64,000 nucleotides of DNA, taken from Pseudoxanthomonas beigongshangi. Lineage in GTDB: Bacteria; Pseudomonadota; Gammaproteobacteria; Xanthomonadales; Xanthomonadaceae. The stretch's first letter is position 1. Each line of letters starts with the position of its first letter. Location: the NCBI RefSeq assembly GCF_016820515.1, contig NZ_JADHDV010000007.1, forward strand, positions 1-64,000, in the 5' to 3' direction. Shown piece by piece: positions 1-9,578 of this stretch. The translations under genes were made by a program, and so were the position numbers. The notes below the pieces were generated by a model that was not told where the DNA came from, did not search any database, and saw only the letters and a program-made list of their open reading frames with translations.

Positions 1-1
1 G

Positions 2-2428
2 CCGCCGCCGCGTGCGGCCGCGCCGGTACCGCCGCCTTTGCCCCCGGCCGAGGCGACCGCGCCGGCCGCCGCATCCACGCACGTACCGCCGCCTTCCGCG
101 CCTGCCGAACCGCCGCGTCCGGATTTCATCAGCCTGGGGCTGCGGGCGGTCAAGCGGTGGTTCACCGTCGGCAACGTGCCGGTGAAGATCGGCGTGCTGG
201 TGCTGTTCGCCGGCGTGGCGGCGTTGCTGAAGTACGCCAGCGACCAGGGTTGGCTGCGCCTGCCGATCGAACTGCGCCTGGCCGGCATCGCGGCCGCATC
301 GCTGGCGGCGCTGGTATTCGCCTGGCGCAAGCGGGAAAGCAATCGCAGCTTCGCGCTGTCGTTGCAGGGCGGCGCCATCGGCATCCTGCTGTTGACGGTG
401 TTCGCCGCGTTCAAGCGCTACGAACTGCTGGAGGCCGCACCGGCGTTTGCCCTGAGCGTGATCCTGATCGCCGGTGCGGGGGCGCTGGCGGTGTTGCAGA
501 ACGCCAAGGCGCTCGCCGTGTTCGCGATTCTCGCCGGCTTCCTGGCGCCGATCTGGCTGTCCACCGGCAGCGGCAACCATGTCGCGCTGTTCTCGTACTA
601 CGCGGTGTTGAACGCCGCGATCCTGGGCGTCGCCTGGTGGAAACCGTGGCGCATCCTCAACCTGCTGGGCTTCGTCTTCACCTTCGGCATCGGCACGATC
701 TGGGGCGTGCTCGACTACCAGCCGACCAAGTTCGCGACCACCGAGCCGTTCCTGCTGCTGTTCTTCGCGTTCTACCTGATCATTCCGCTGCTGTATGCGC
801 GCCGGCAGCCGGAAGGCCGGCGCGGACTGGTCGAAGGCTGCCTGGTGTTCGGCACGCCGCTGGTCGCGTTCTCGCTGCAGGCGGGATTGCTGCAGGGCGA
901 ACGGCTGCCGCTGGCGTTCAACGCGCTGGGATTGGCGGCGCTGTACGCGTTGCTGGCGGCGGCGCTGCGCCGACGCGGCGGTTTCGAACGGATGGTGCCG
1001 TCGTATGCGGTGCTGGCGGTCGGTTTCGCCACCCTCGCCGTGCCGCTGGCGCTGTCTGCGCATGCCACCGCCAGCGTGTTCGCGCTGGAAGGCGCGGCGC
1101 TGGTCTGGCTTGGCCTGCACCAGCGGCGGCGGTTGCCGCTGATCAGCGGTATCGGTTTGCAGTTGCTTGCGGCGTTCGCGTTCCTGCTTGGCCTGAGCCC
1201 GGTGCTCCCCGATACCGCCGTCGCCAATCCGGCCTTCATGGGCGCGCTGCTGATCGCGCTGGCCGGACTGGCGAGCGCGTGGGTGTTGCGGGCGCACGGC
1301 AAGCCGATGCCGGCGCTGGCGTTCTATCTGTGGGGAATGGCGTGGTGGCTGGGCACGACGGTCAGCGAGATTGGCCGGTTCGTGGCCTGGGATGCGCGCG
1401 CCGATGCGCTGCTCGTGCTGGTCGCGTTCACCGGCTGGATCGCGGCCGAGGTGCATCGCCGTCGTCCCGCGACCGCGCTCGCGATGACCACCTTGCTGGC
1501 ACTCGCGGCGGCCCTGCCGCTGGCGCTGGCGCAGACCCAGGCCCACGGACAACCGTTCGCCGGCTACGGCGCGCTGGCCTGGCTGGCGTACGCGGTCCTG
1601 GGCGTGCGCAGCCTGCTGTGCCTGCGTTCCAGCGAACACGCGCTGGCTGGCTGGGCGCAGTTCGCGTGGCTGCTGGTGTGGCCCCCGGTGCTGTCGATGC
1701 TGCTGGAATGGACCGGCGGACGTTTCGAACTGGCCGAGGGCTGGCGCGTGCTGGGCATCGGCCTGCCGTGGCTGGCGGCCGCGGCGCTGGGCCTGTTCCG
1801 CTGGCCGTGGCTGGCGGCGCCGCTGGGCGAGCGCTTCGAAGGTTATCGCGGCACGCTGCTGGCGGTGCTGTTCGTGGTGCTGGGCATCGGTGGACTCGGA
1901 TCGCTGTGGCTGGCCGGCGCGGCATCGCCGCTGCCGTGGGTGCCGCTGCTCAACCCGCTGGAACTGGCGCAACTGGCGATCTTCGTCCTGTTCGCATGCT
2001 GGGCATGGTCGCCGCAGGCACCGGAACTGCTGCTGCGGTGGCGGCCGATGGTGCTGGCGCTGCTCGGCTTCGTGCTGATCACCTCGGTCGTGTTGCATGC
2101 CGTGCACCATTGGGGGGGCGTGGCCTGGAACGATCGGTTGATTTCCACGGGCCTGGCCCAGACCAGCCTGACCGTGGTGTGGAGCGTGCTGGGCGTGATC
2201 GGCTGGATCGCCGGCTCGCGTCGCGGCCAGCGCGGCCTGTGGCTGGCCGGCGCCGTGTTGATGGGCGTGGTGCTGGTGAAATTGATCCTGGTGGATCGCG
2301 GCAACCTGGGCGATGTGCTGGGCATCGCTTCCTTCATCGCCTATGGCCTGCTGTGCACGGTGGTCGGTTATCTCGCGCCGGCGCCGCCGCGCGTGGCCGG
2401 CCCGGAGAATGACGGAGAACACGCATGA
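2..2428 (+). CDS. DUF2339 multi-pass membrane protein (5' end outside window)
   Basis: The frame is open from the left edge, so the true start lies upstream. The visible N-terminus is a Pro/Ala-rich linker (about the first 45 residues), followed by a long, almost uninterrupted series of hydrophobic helices to the end. This matches DUF2339 proteins, which carry an N-terminal coiled coil and linker (probably outside the window) and then about 20-25 membrane segments. I see no catalytic motif and the function is unknown. Its last codons overlap the start of the DUF3999 gene (ATGA). DUF2339 and DUF3999 genes commonly occur as a pair, so the two products probably act together in the inner membrane; this is inference. 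Confidence 0.85.
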   Translation, partial: PPPRAAAPVPPPLPPAEATAPAAASTHVPPPSAPAEPPRPDFISLGLRAVKRWFTVGNVPVKIGVLVLFAGVAALLKYASDQGWLRLPIELRLAGIAAASLAALVFAWRKRESNRSFALSLQGGAIGILLLTVFAAFKRYELLEAAPAFALSVILIAGAGALAVLQNAKALAVFAILAGFLAPIWLSTGSGNHVALFSYYAVLNAAILGVAWWKPWRILNLLGFVFTFGIGTIWGVLDYQPTKFATTEPFLLLFFAFYLIIPLLYARRQPEGRRGLVEGCLVFGTPLVAFSLQAGLLQGERLPLAFNALGLAALYALLAAALRRRGGFERMVPSYAVLAVGFATLAVPLALSAHATASVFALEGAALVWLGLHQRRRLPLISGIGLQLLAAFAFLLGLSPVLPDTAVANPAFMGALLIALAGLASAWVLRAHGKPMPALAFYLWGMAWWLGTTVSEIGRFVAWDARADALLVLVAFTGWIAAEVHRRRPATALAMTTLLALAAALPLALAQTQAHGQPFAGYGALAWLAYAVLGVRSLLCLRSSEHALAGWAQFAWLLVWPPVLSMLLEWTGGRFELAEGWRVLGIGLPWLAAAALGLFRWPWLAAPLGERFEGYRGTLLAVLFVVLGIGGLGSLWLAGAASPLPWVPLLNPLELAQLAIFVLFACWAWSPQAPELLLRWRPMVLALLGFVLITSVVLHAVHHWGGVAWNDRLISTGLAQTSLTVVWSVLGVIGWIAGSRRGQRGLWLAGAVLMGVVLVKLILVDRGNLGDVLGIASFIAYGLLCTVVGYLAPAPPRVAGPENDGEHA

Positions 2429-3804
2429 CCCCGATCACACCGCGCGCGGCAAAGGCCGCGCTCGCCCTGCTGGCCTTGCTGGCGGCCACGCAGGCGCTGG
2501 CCGGATCCCGCGATGACTATGCACGCGAGTGGCTGTTGAACGCCGCGCAATCCGACGCGGGCGCCTACCGGGTGACGCTGGATGCCGCCGTCTACCGGCA
2601 GGTGCAGTCGCCTGAGCTGAAGGATCTGGAGGTGTTCGACGCGCGCGGCCAGGCGGTGCCGACGGCACTGCTCGAGACCGGGCGTCCGCAGGCCGCTGCC
2701 GCCCGCCAGCAAACGCTGCCCTGGTTTCTCCTGCCGGTGATGAGCGGGGCGGCGTCTCGCGATATCGCCGCGATCAGCGAGATCGCCAGCGATGGCAGCC
2801 TGCGCCGGGTCGAACTGCGCGGCCAGGATGCGCAGGACGGCGGCATCCTGATCGATGCCAGTCGCCTGGAGGCCGCGCCGGTCGCGCTGCGGGTCCGCTG
2901 GAGCGCGGGACAGGCGCCGTTCGATCGCGCCTACCGGGTAATGGCGTCCGACAATCTGCGCGACTGGCAGACCGTGCAGGAAGAAGGGCATCTGGTCGAA
3001 CTGGAGAACCAGGGCCAGCGGGTCATGCGCGATCGCATCGAACTGGCGCCGGTGAAGGCACGCTACCTGCGGCTGGCCCCGCTGGCGGCGGGGACGCCGC
3101 TGCGCGTGGAGCAGATGGAGGCCGAACTGGCCACGGTGGCGCACGAACCCGACTGGGCGTGGCAGGAGCTGGCGGGAACGCGCATCGAGGATCCCGATGG
3201 CGCCGTGCACTACGAATTCGTCTTGCCCGGACGCTTTCCGGTGGAGCGCGCCGACGTGCTGCTGCCGGGCAACAGCACCCGCGCGTGGACCCTGGAGTCG
3301 CGCGACGATCCGGCGTCGCCCTGGCGCCGCGCGGCATCGCCCTGGGTGGCGTACCGCTTGCAATCCGGCGACCGCGTCGATGCCTCGCCGTCGCAGCCGC
3401 TGGACGGCCTGCGCCGGGATCGCCACTGGCGCCTGACCGGCGCGCGCGGCGCGCAGACCGAAGCACCCCGCCTGCGGCTGGGCTATCGGCCCGAGACGCT
3501 GGTGTTCGTGAGCCAGGGCGAACCGCCGTTCGCGCTGGCGGCCGGCAGTGCGCGCACCCGTCGCGACGATGCGCCGCTTGCGGAACTGGTCGCCGCGCTG
3601 CGGAGCCAGCGCGGCCCCACCTGGCAACCAGCGGTGGCGACGCTGGGCCAGACGCGCGTGCTGGCCGGCGATGCCGCGCTGACGCCCGCGCCACCGCAGC
3701 GCGACTGGAAGGCCTGGCTGCTGTGGGGGCTGCTGGTGGCCGGTGCCCTGCTGGTGGCGGGATTCGCCTTCAGCCTGCTGCGCAAGCCGCCACCCGCGGG
3801 CTGA
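2425..3804 (+). CDS. DUF3999 family protein
   Basis: The protein has 459 residues. A signal peptide (about residues 1-27, Ala/Leu-rich, ending near QALAGS) is followed by a large beta-rich exported domain. One membrane helix sits near the C-terminus (about residues 430-453), just before a short basic tail. This is the architecture of DUF3999 proteins: a periplasmic domain anchored at its C-terminus. The start codon overlaps the stop of the upstream DUF2339 gene, so the two are translationally coupled. The function is unknown; envelope or cell-surface maintenance is a guess from location alone. I see no promoter of its own. Confidence 0.85.
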   Translation: MTPITPRAAKAALALLALLAATQALAGSRDDYAREWLLNAAQSDAGAYRVTLDAAVYRQVQSPELKDLEVFDARGQAVPTALLETGRPQAAAARQQTLPWFLLPVMSGAASRDIAAISEIASDGSLRRVELRGQDAQDGGILIDASRLEAAPVALRVRWSAGQAPFDRAYRVMASDNLRDWQTVQEEGHLVELENQGQRVMRDRIELAPVKARYLRLAPLAAGTPLRVEQMEAELATVAHEPDWAWQELAGTRIEDPDGAVHYEFVLPGRFPVERADVLLPGNSTRAWTLESRDDPASPWRRAASPWVAYRLQSGDRVDASPSQPLDGLRRDRHWRLTGARGAQTEAPRLRLGYRPETLVFVSQGEPPFALAAGSARTRRDDAPLAELVAALRSQRGPTWQPAVATLGQTRVLAGDAALTPAPPQRDWKAWLLWGLLVAGALLVAGFAFSLLRKPPPAG

Positions 3805-3875
3805 GGGCCCGCGGTTTGCGGCGCCTGCGCGCAGCCGGGACAATAGGCGTCTTTCCCCGCCCCGAAGGAATGCCC

Positions 3876-5051
3876 ATGTCCATCGTCCGCATGACCGACC
3901 TCGACCTCACCGGCAAGCGCGTGCTGATCCGCCAGGATCTCAACGTGCCGATCGAGGACGGCCGGATCACTTCCGAACAGCGCATCACCGCGTCGCTGCC
4001 GACGCTGAAGCAGGCGCTGGGGCAGGGCGCGGCGGTGATGGTCACCTCGCACCTGGGACGTCCGAAGGAAGGCGTGTGGAGCGAAGCAGATTCGCTGGCG
4101 CCGGTGGCCGCGCGGCTGTCGGAACTGCTGGGCGTGGAGGTGCCGCTGGTGCGCGACTGGGTGGACGGCGTGGACGTCAAGCCGGGCCGGATCGTGCTGC
4201 TGGAAAACTGCCGCATGAACGTGGGCGAGGGCAAGGATGACGAGGCCCTGTCGAAGAAATACGCCGCGCTCTGCGATGTGTTCGTCATGGACGCCTTCGG
4301 CACCGCGCACCGTGCGCAGGCGTCGACCCATGGCGTCATCCGTTTCGCCGGCGTGGCCGCCGGCGGCCCGCTGCTGATGGCCGAGCTGGACGCGCTGGCC
4401 AAGGCGCTGGACAAGCCGGCCCGTCCGCTGCTGGCGATCGTGGCCGGCAGCAAGGTCTCGACCAAGCTGGAATTGCTGTCCAACCTGGTCGGCAAGGTGG
4501 ATCAGCTGATCGTCGGTGGCGGCATCGCCAACACGTTCATCGCCGCCGCCGGTCATGCGGTCGGCAAATCGCTGTACGAGCCGGATCTGCTCGACACCGC
4601 GCGCAAGATCGACGCCGACGCGAAGGCGCGCGGCGCCGACATCCCGCTGCCGTCCGACGTGGTGGTGGCGAAGGAATTCAAGGCCGATTCGCCGGCCGAG
4701 GTGAAGGCGGTCGATGCGGTGTCCGCCGATGACCTGATCCTCGATATCGGCCCGCAGACCGCGCAGCGCTACGCAGACCTGATCCGTTCGGCCGGAACGG
4801 TGGTGTGGAACGGACCGGTCGGCGTGTTCGAGTTCGACGCGTTCGGCAAGGGCACCGAGGCGCTGGCGCGCGCGATCGCGCAGTCGCCGGCGTTCTCGAT
4901 TGCCGGCGGTGGCGACACGCTGGCCGCGGTCGACAAGTACGGCATCGCCGGCGAGGTGAGCTACATCTCCACCGGTGGTGGCGCGTTCCTGGAATTCCTG
5001 GAGGGCAAGACCCTGCCGGCGGTGGCCGCGCTGGAGGCCCGCGGACAGTGA
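3876..5051 (+). CDS. pgk: Phosphoglycerate kinase
   Basis: A 391-residue cytoplasmic enzyme that catalyses 1,3-bisphosphoglycerate + ADP to 3-phosphoglycerate + ATP. The N-terminal substrate-binding signature RQDLNVP is at residues 19-25, followed by the conserved HLGRP segment. The nucleotide-binding half carries GGGIANTF and the C-terminal GGGDTLAAV loop. Length is normal for the family. I chose the ATG at 3876 because GAAGGA lies six bases upstream; an in-frame ATG at 3870 abuts that motif and would leave no spacing. The gene is followed without a gap by an HAD phosphatase, then pyk and fba, forming a glycolysis/gluconeogenesis cluster seen in Xanthomonadaceae. Confidence 0.97.
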   Translation: MSIVRMTDLDLTGKRVLIRQDLNVPIEDGRITSEQRITASLPTLKQALGQGAAVMVTSHLGRPKEGVWSEADSLAPVAARLSELLGVEVPLVRDWVDGVDVKPGRIVLLENCRMNVGEGKDDEALSKKYAALCDVFVMDAFGTAHRAQASTHGVIRFAGVAAGGPLLMAELDALAKALDKPARPLLAIVAGSKVSTKLELLSNLVGKVDQLIVGGGIANTFIAAAGHAVGKSLYEPDLLDTARKIDADAKARGADIPLPSDVVVAKEFKADSPAEVKAVDAVSADDLILDIGPQTAQRYADLIRSAGTVVWNGPVGVFEFDAFGKGTEALARAIAQSPAFSIAGGGDTLAAVDKYGIAGEVSYISTGGGAFLEFLEGKTLPAVAALEARGQ

Positions 5052-5689
5052 CGCGCGACACCCTGTTCTTCGATCTCGACGGCACCCTAATCGATTCCGC
5101 CGTCGGCATCACCCGTTGCGTCGCCTATGCACTGGAGCAATTGCGGCATCCGGTGCCAGCCGACGCCGAGCTGCGCCGCTGGATCGGCCCGCCGCTGCGC
5201 ACCAGTTTCGGTCCGCTGCTGAAGGAGCCACGGCAGGTGGAACTGGCGGTCGAACACTATCGCACCCGCTTCGAATCGCACGGCTGGGCCGAGCACGAGG
5301 TCTACGAGGGCATCGGTGAGGCGGTGGAGGCGCTGCACGCGCGGGGACATCGCCTGGCGATCGTCACCGCCAAGAACGAGCCGCATGCGCGCAAGATCAT
5401 CGCGCATCTGCCGTTCGGTCATCGGTTCGAGGATGTCATCGGCTCCACCATCGACGGCAGCCTCAGCCACAAGCCGGAGCTGATCGCCGAGGCGATGCAC
5501 CGCCTGTCGCTGGCACCGGAACAGTGCCTGATGATCGGTGATCGCCACATGGACATCGATGGCGCGCGCCATCATGGCATGCGCAATATCGGCGTGCTGT
5601 GGGGATTCGGCGGCGAGGCGGAACTTCGCCAGGCCGGCGCTGATCACCTCGCCACGCGACCGCCGGATCTGCGCGCGCTGCTGGCCTGA
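5048..5689 (+). CDS. HAD-family phosphatase (phosphoglycolate phosphatase-like)
   Basis: A 213-residue haloacid dehalogenase-type hydrolase. Motif I is [11 protein letters not shown] with nucleophile Asp9 and acid/base Asp11. A helical cap follows (about residues 15-80). A conserved lysine occurs in TAKNEP and the metal-binding motif IV in [12 protein letters not shown]. The closest functional label is the Gph/PgmB-like subgroup that dephosphorylates phosphoglycolate or similar small phosphoesters, but the substrate cannot be read from the sequence. The start is a GTG overlapping the pgk stop codon (GTGA), so translation is coupled to pgk. A role in metabolite repair next to glycolytic genes is plausible inference. 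Confidence 0.85.
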   Translation: MTRDTLFFDLDGTLIDSAVGITRCVAYALEQLRHPVPADAELRRWIGPPLRTSFGPLLKEPRQVELAVEHYRTRFESHGWAEHEVYEGIGEAVEALHARGHRLAIVTAKNEPHARKIIAHLPFGHRFEDVIGSTIDGSLSHKPELIAEAMHRLSLAPEQCLMIGDRHMDIDGARHHGMRNIGVLWGFGGEAELRQAGADHLATRPPDLRALLA

Positions 5690-5798
5690 GTATCGCGGGC
5701 ACGCGCGGACCGGCGCGCAAACCGGGGTGCGATCGCAGCATGGCAACGCACTCAAGAGACCAAAAAAATACCAGTATCGGCATCGGCGTGAAGTCCAC

Positions 5799-5823
5799 GA
5801 AACCGCTGTAAAACAGCGGTTTC
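5799..5823 (+). other. Perfect 10-bp hairpin between the HAD gene and pyk
   Basis: GAAACCGCTG (5799-5808) and CAGCGGTTTC (5814-5823) form a perfect stem with loop TAAAA. No U-tract follows on either strand within a few bases, so it is not a clear intrinsic terminator. It may end the pgk-HAD transcript with help, or stabilise its 3' end. The rest of 5690-5944 holds an A-run (5763-5768) and no convincing gene. Confidence 0.4.
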
Positions 5824-5890
5824 ACTGAATCCCGCGCAGGCTCGTGCCGCACCTGCCGACGCGCGGTACGCCACCTGTCCGCGTGGATCA

Positions 5891-5918
5891 TTGCAGTGCC
5901 CGTGCGGTGTGGTAGCGT
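5891..5918 (+). promoter_or_regulatory. Possible sigma-70 promoter for pyk
   Basis: TTGCAG (5891-5896) and TAGCGT (5913-5918) are separated by 16 bp and lie 27 bp upstream of the pyk start codon. The -35 box agrees well with consensus. The -10 box keeps the TA and final T, which is common in this GC-rich family. This is pattern reading only. Confidence 0.35.
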
Positions 5919-5944
5919 TTGCGCCAATTCAGGGAAACGCACCA

Positions 5945-7411
5945 ATGATCGAACGCCAGCGCCGCACCAAGATCCTCGCCACCCTCGGACCGGCCACCGA
6001 CCCGCCGGGCGTGCTTGACGAGCTGTTCCGTGCCGGCGTCAACGTGGTCCGCCTGAATTTCTCTCACGGGGATCCTTCCGGCCAGGCCAAGCGCGCCGCC
6101 GCGGTTCGCGCCGCCGCGCAACGTGCCGGTGCCGAAGTCGGCATCCTCGCCGACCTGCCGGGGCCGAAAATCCGCATCGAGCGTTTCGCGGAGGGCAAGG
6201 TCGTGCTCAAGGCCGGTGCGCGTTTCGATCTGGTCGCCAATGCCAGTGCGCCGGCCGGCGATGTCTCGCAGGTGGGCGTGAGTTATCTGGGGCTGCCCGG
6301 AGACGTGACCCACGGCGACACCCTGCTGCTCGATGACGGCCTGATGCAGCTGCGGGTGGAGCAGGTGGAAGGCGAGCGCATCATCACCACCGTGCTCAAC
6401 GATGGCGTGCTGTCCGATCGCAAGGGCCTGAACAAGCTCGGTGGCGGCCTGTCGCTGGGCGCGCTGACCGAGCGCGACAAGGAACTCATCGCCATCGTCG
6501 CCGAGATTGGCGTCGACTTCATCGCGGTGTCGTTCTGCCGCAATGCCGAGGACATGAACGAAGCGCGCCGCATCGCCCGCGAGCATGGCAGCGATGCCGC
6601 GCTGGTGTCCAAGATCGAGCGCACCGAGGCGATCGAGAACCTGGCCGAGATCGTCGAGGCGAGCGATGTGGTGATGGTCGCACGTGGCGACCTGGGCGTG
6701 GAGATCGGCGACGCCGAGCTGCCCGGCCTGCAGAAGAAGATCATCCGGGAGTCGCTGGCCCGCAATCGCGTGGTGATTACCGCCACCCAGATGTTGCAGT
6801 CGATGGTGGACAACCCGATTCCCACCCGCGCCGAAGTACTGGACGTGGCCAACGCGGTCATCGACGGCACCGACGCGGTGATGCTGTCGGCGGAAACCGC
6901 GGCCGGCAGCTATCCGGTCAAGGCGGTCGAGGCGATGGCGCGCATCTGCCTGGGTGCGGAAAAGCAGTTCGAGACCGATACCGATTTCGAGAAGGCGCCG
7001 CGCGATCTGGCGCGCGCCGACCAGGCCATCGCGATGGCCGCGATGTTCCTGACCGAGCACATCGGCGTGCGCGCGATCGTCGCGATGACCGAATCCGGCG
7101 GCACCGCACGTTACCTGTCGCGGTTCCGCGCGCGGGCACCGGTCTATGCCTTCTCGCGCCACGACGGCGCGCGCCGGCGGATGGCGATGATGCGCGACGT
7201 GTTCCCGATCGCGTTCGACAGCCGTGGCCTGGCGCCACGCGAAGCCGCGCGCGAGGCGATGCGCTGCCTGTACGACCGCAAGCTGCTGTCCGAAGGCGAC
7301 CGCATCATCTTCACCAGCGGCGACCACATGGAAAAGCACGGCGCCACCAACACCTTGCGCCTGCTGCAGATCGGCATGCAGGGCCAGGCCGAAGGGCTGG
7401 GCGAGTTGTAA
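5945..7411 (+). CDS. pyk: Pyruvate kinase
   Basis: A 488-residue cytoplasmic enzyme that converts phosphoenolpyruvate + ADP to pyruvate + ATP. The N-terminus has KILATLGPAT and NFSHG. The barrel contains LADLPGPKIR, the catalytic-lysine segment VSKIER, the metal/phosphate motif ARGDLGVEI and TATQMLQSM. The C-terminal allosteric domain includes AMTESGGTAR. Length and motifs fit the type II bacterial enzyme. The start ATG at 5945 is preceded by AGGGAA at a reasonable distance and gives the family-typical N-terminus (IERQRRTKIL). It is probably transcribed from its own promoter in the 255-bp gap after the HAD gene. Confidence 0.97.
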   Translation: MIERQRRTKILATLGPATDPPGVLDELFRAGVNVVRLNFSHGDPSGQAKRAAAVRAAAQRAGAEVGILADLPGPKIRIERFAEGKVVLKAGARFDLVANASAPAGDVSQVGVSYLGLPGDVTHGDTLLLDDGLMQLRVEQVEGERIITTVLNDGVLSDRKGLNKLGGGLSLGALTERDKELIAIVAEIGVDFIAVSFCRNAEDMNEARRIAREHGSDAALVSKIERTEAIENLAEIVEASDVVMVARGDLGVEIGDAELPGLQKKIIRESLARNRVVITATQMLQSMVDNPIPTRAEVLDVANAVIDGTDAVMLSAETAAGSYPVKAVEAMARICLGAEKQFETDTDFEKAPRDLARADQAIAMAAMFLTEHIGVRAIVAMTESGGTARYLSRFRARAPVYAFSRHDGARRRMAMMRDVFPIAFDSRGLAPREAAREAMRCLYDRKLLSEGDRIIFTSGDHMEKHGATNTLRLLQIGMQGQAEGLGEL

Positions 7412-7468
7412 TTGCCTTCCATTCGGGCGAGGCCGCACGCTCCCGCCCGGAGAATGAAAGCGGAGTTC

Positions 7469-7816
7469 ATGACCAGGACCAATGCCTATACGCTGCTGTG
7501 CGTCGCGATTCGTGCCGTCGTGGTGTGGTTCTCCGCTTCCCTGTTGCTGATGACTCCCGGCCTGATGATTGCCATGCGCGATGGCACATACCAGGGCGAT
7601 GCGATCTGGTTGGGCCTGGCGGCGATTCTGCTGCCGGCGCTGGTGCCGGGCCTGGCCTGGCTGTTTGCCGACAAGCTGGCACGCCTGGCGCTGGCGCGGC
7701 CGCAGGAGCCCGTGTTCGAGAGCCGGATCCGTGCACCGCTGGCGTTATGGCCGACTGGAAGCGGAGGAGTCCGCTCCGGACTGAATCGTCACTCCGTTGT
7801 TACGCTGTGCTTGTAA
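7469..7816 (+). CDS. Small membrane protein of unknown function
   Basis: A 115-residue protein with two hydrophobic segments (about residues 8-34 and 45-68) followed by a charged tail. I chose the ATG at 7469 because GGAG lies just before it; an in-frame ATG at 7454 would add five residues. I do not recognise a family. The last 30 or so residues (after FESRI) have atypical composition and codons for this genome, ending in a low-GC stretch. The same DNA in the +1 frame would end 32 bp earlier with an acidic tail, so a frameshift near 7725 is possible. It sits between pyk and fba. Confidence 0.55.
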   Translation: MTRTNAYTLLCVAIRAVVVWFSASLLLMTPGLMIAMRDGTYQGDAIWLGLAAILLPALVPGLAWLFADKLARLALARPQEPVFESRIRAPLALWPTGSGGVRSGLNRHSVVTLCL

Positions 7817-7861
7817 CCGTTTGCAAATTTCCGGTGGCCCAAGCTGTTTCCGTGATTGGGC

Positions 7862-7867
7862 TATAAT
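7862..7867 (+). promoter_or_regulatory. Perfect -10 box (TATAAT) upstream of fba
   Basis: TATAAT occurs 33 bp upstream of the fba start codon. I see no good -35 hexamer at 16-18 bp, so the promoter may use an extended or activator-dependent form. The region 7817-7900 is locally AT-rich compared with its surroundings, which fits a promoter. Confidence 0.5.
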
Positions 7868-7900
7868 TGGTATCTTTCCCGCCGCTCCTCCAGGACCCAC

Positions 7901-8905
7901 ATGAGCATCGAACAGCTTGCCGAAACCGCCCAGGCCATGGTGGCCGCGGGCAAGGGCATCATCGCGATCGACGAATCCACCAGCACCATCGCCAAGCGCT
8001 TCGCCGGGGTGGGCATCGAGAACACCGAGGAAAACCGCCGCGCCTATCGCGAACTGCTGCTCACCACGCCCAAGCTGAGCGACTACATTTCCGGCGCCAT
8101 CCTGTACGACGAGACCATTCGCCAGTCCACCAAGGACGGCGTGCCGTTCGCCAAGTACATGGCCCAGCACGGCATCATCCCGGGCATCAAGGTCGACAAG
8201 GGCACCCACCCGCTGGCCGGTTGCCCCGGCGAAGTCGTGACCGAGGGCCTGGACGGCCTGCGTGATCGCCTGAAGGAGTACTACGCGCTGGGCGCCCGCT
8301 TCGCCAAGTGGCGCGCGGTGATCAACATCGGCGAGGACATCCCGACCGGCACCTGCATCGAAGCGAACGCGCACGCGCTGGCCCGCTATGCCGCGCTGTG
8401 CCAGGAGGCCGGACTGGTGCCGATGGTGGAGCCGGAAGTGCTGATGGATGGCGAACACGACATCCAGACCTGCTACGAAGTGACCGAAGCGGTGCTGCGT
8501 TCGCTGTTCGCCGCCCTGTATGAGCACAACGTGCTGCTGGAAGGCACCATCCTGAAGGCCTCGATGGTCGTGCCCGGCAAGGACTGCCCGGATCAGGCCG
8601 ACGTCGAGGAAGTGGCCGAATCCACCGTGATGTGCCTGAAGAGCACCGTGCCGGCGATCCTGCCGGGCATCGTGTTCCTGTCCGGCGGGCAGAGTGACGA
8701 GGACGCCACCGCGCACCTCGACGCGATGAACCGCCTCGGCGCGCTGCCGTGGCCGCTGTCGTTCTCGTATGGCCGCGCCATGCAGCAGGCGGCGCTGAAG
8801 CTGTGGTCCGAGGACCTGAAGGGCAACTTCGCCAAGGCCCAGTCCACGGTCTACGCCCGCGCCAAGGACAACGGCCTGGCCGCCCTTGGCAAGTGGGAAG
8901 GCTGA
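7901..8905 (+). CDS. fba: Fructose-bisphosphate aldolase, class I
   Basis: A 334-residue enzyme that cleaves fructose 1,6-bisphosphate to dihydroxyacetone phosphate and glyceraldehyde 3-phosphate. It is the metal-independent, eukaryote-like class I form. The N-terminus has KGIIAIDEST, the middle has KWRAVI, the Schiff-base lysine is Lys219 in GTILKASMV, and the C-terminal half has FLSGGQSDEDAT. Start ATG 7901 gives the usual N-terminus (SIEQLAETAQAM). Class I aldolase next to pgk and pyk is the arrangement known from Xanthomonas. A strong terminator follows at 8955, so fba ends the glycolytic cluster. Confidence 0.96.
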   Translation: MSIEQLAETAQAMVAAGKGIIAIDESTSTIAKRFAGVGIENTEENRRAYRELLLTTPKLSDYISGAILYDETIRQSTKDGVPFAKYMAQHGIIPGIKVDKGTHPLAGCPGEVVTEGLDGLRDRLKEYYALGARFAKWRAVINIGEDIPTGTCIEANAHALARYAALCQEAGLVPMVEPEVLMDGEHDIQTCYEVTEAVLRSLFAALYEHNVLLEGTILKASMVVPGKDCPDQADVEEVAESTVMCLKSTVPAILPGIVFLSGGQSDEDATAHLDAMNRLGALPWPLSFSYGRAMQQAALKLWSEDLKGNFAKAQSTVYARAKDNGLAALGKWEG

Positions 8906-8954
8906 GCCCGTAGCGCCGAGCTTGTTCGGCGAAACGAGAGTCCAGAAAGTCCAG

Positions 8955-8985
8955 AACGCCGGCCACGCGCCGGCGTTTTGCTTTT
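8955..8985 (+). terminator. Intrinsic terminator after fba
   Basis: AACGCCGGC (8955-8963) and GCCGGCGTT (8969-8977) form a perfect 9-bp stem with a 5-nt loop, followed by TTTTGCTTTT. This is a classic rho-independent terminator for the pyk/fba transcript. Confidence 0.85.
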
Positions 8986-9025
8986 CCCTCCCCGGCAATC
9001 GCCGGACAGCGAGGGCGCTCCAAAC

Positions 9026-9092
9026 TGAACGCCCGTTCAAGAAAACGGCCGCTCCTGTATTTAGCTGCCTAGGCAGCTATATCATAGGCAGC
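9026..9092 (+). promoter_or_regulatory. Operator region of the marR-emrAB operon
   Basis: Two palindromes precede the MarR gene. TGAACGCCCGTTCA (9026-9039) has 6-bp arms around CC. TAGCTGCCTAGGCAGCTA (9062-9079) is a perfect 18-bp palindrome. A third half-site, AGGCAGC, recurs at 9086-9092, directly before the start codon and 15 bp after the second AGGCAGC. The 18-bp palindrome has the size expected for a MarR dimer site, and its position against the gene suggests autorepression. Which palindrome is bound is not shown. Confidence 0.6.
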
Positions 9093-9093
9093 C

Positions 9094-9567
9094 ATGAGCG
9101 AGTCCTGTAATCCCGCTTCCCTCGGCTACCTGATTGCCGACCTCAGCCGCCTGTATGGGCGGGTGTTCGATCGGCGTGCCGCGCACCTGGGCCTGACCCG
9201 GGTCCAGTGGCGCGCGCTCAAGCGCATCCACCAGAACGAAGGCCTGACCCAGGCGGCGCTGGCCGACGTGATGGACATGGAGCCGATCGCGGTCGGCCGG
9301 GTGGTCGATCGGCTGCAGAAGGCCGGCTTCGTCGAGCGTCGCAACGATCCCAACGATCGCCGTTGCTGGCGGCTGCACCTGTCGCCGCAATCGAACGAAC
9401 TGATGGATCTGATCGAGGACGTGGCCACCGGTCTGCGTGAGGACAGCCTGGCCGAAGTCGCGCCCGATGACCTGCGGATCACCCTGCAGGTGCTGGGCCA
9501 GATCCGCGAAACCCTTTCCCAGCTCGACCGCGCCAGCCGCGGCGAGTCCTCCCTTCGCAAGTCCTGA
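9094..9567 (+). CDS. MarR-family transcriptional regulator (EmrR-like)
   Basis: A 157-residue winged-helix repressor. The MarR fold is evident: an N-terminal dimerisation helix (about 1-35), a helix-turn-helix around residues 50-80 (TQAALADVMDMEP) and the wing motif RRNDPNDRRCWRLHL at about 85-100. MarR proteins bind small lipophilic or phenolic ligands and release DNA. The gene directly precedes emrA and emrB, the arrangement of EmrR with the EmrAB pump in enterics and of emrRCAB in Stenotrophomonas. It very likely represses the operon through the palindromes just upstream. The inducing ligand is unknown. Confidence 0.9.
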   Translation: MSESCNPASLGYLIADLSRLYGRVFDRRAAHLGLTRVQWRALKRIHQNEGLTQAALADVMDMEPIAVGRVVDRLQKAGFVERRNDPNDRRCWRLHLSPQSNELMDLIEDVATGLREDSLAEVAPDDLRITLQVLGQIRETLSQLDRASRGESSLRKS

Positions 9568-9578
9568 CCCCGCCCCCC

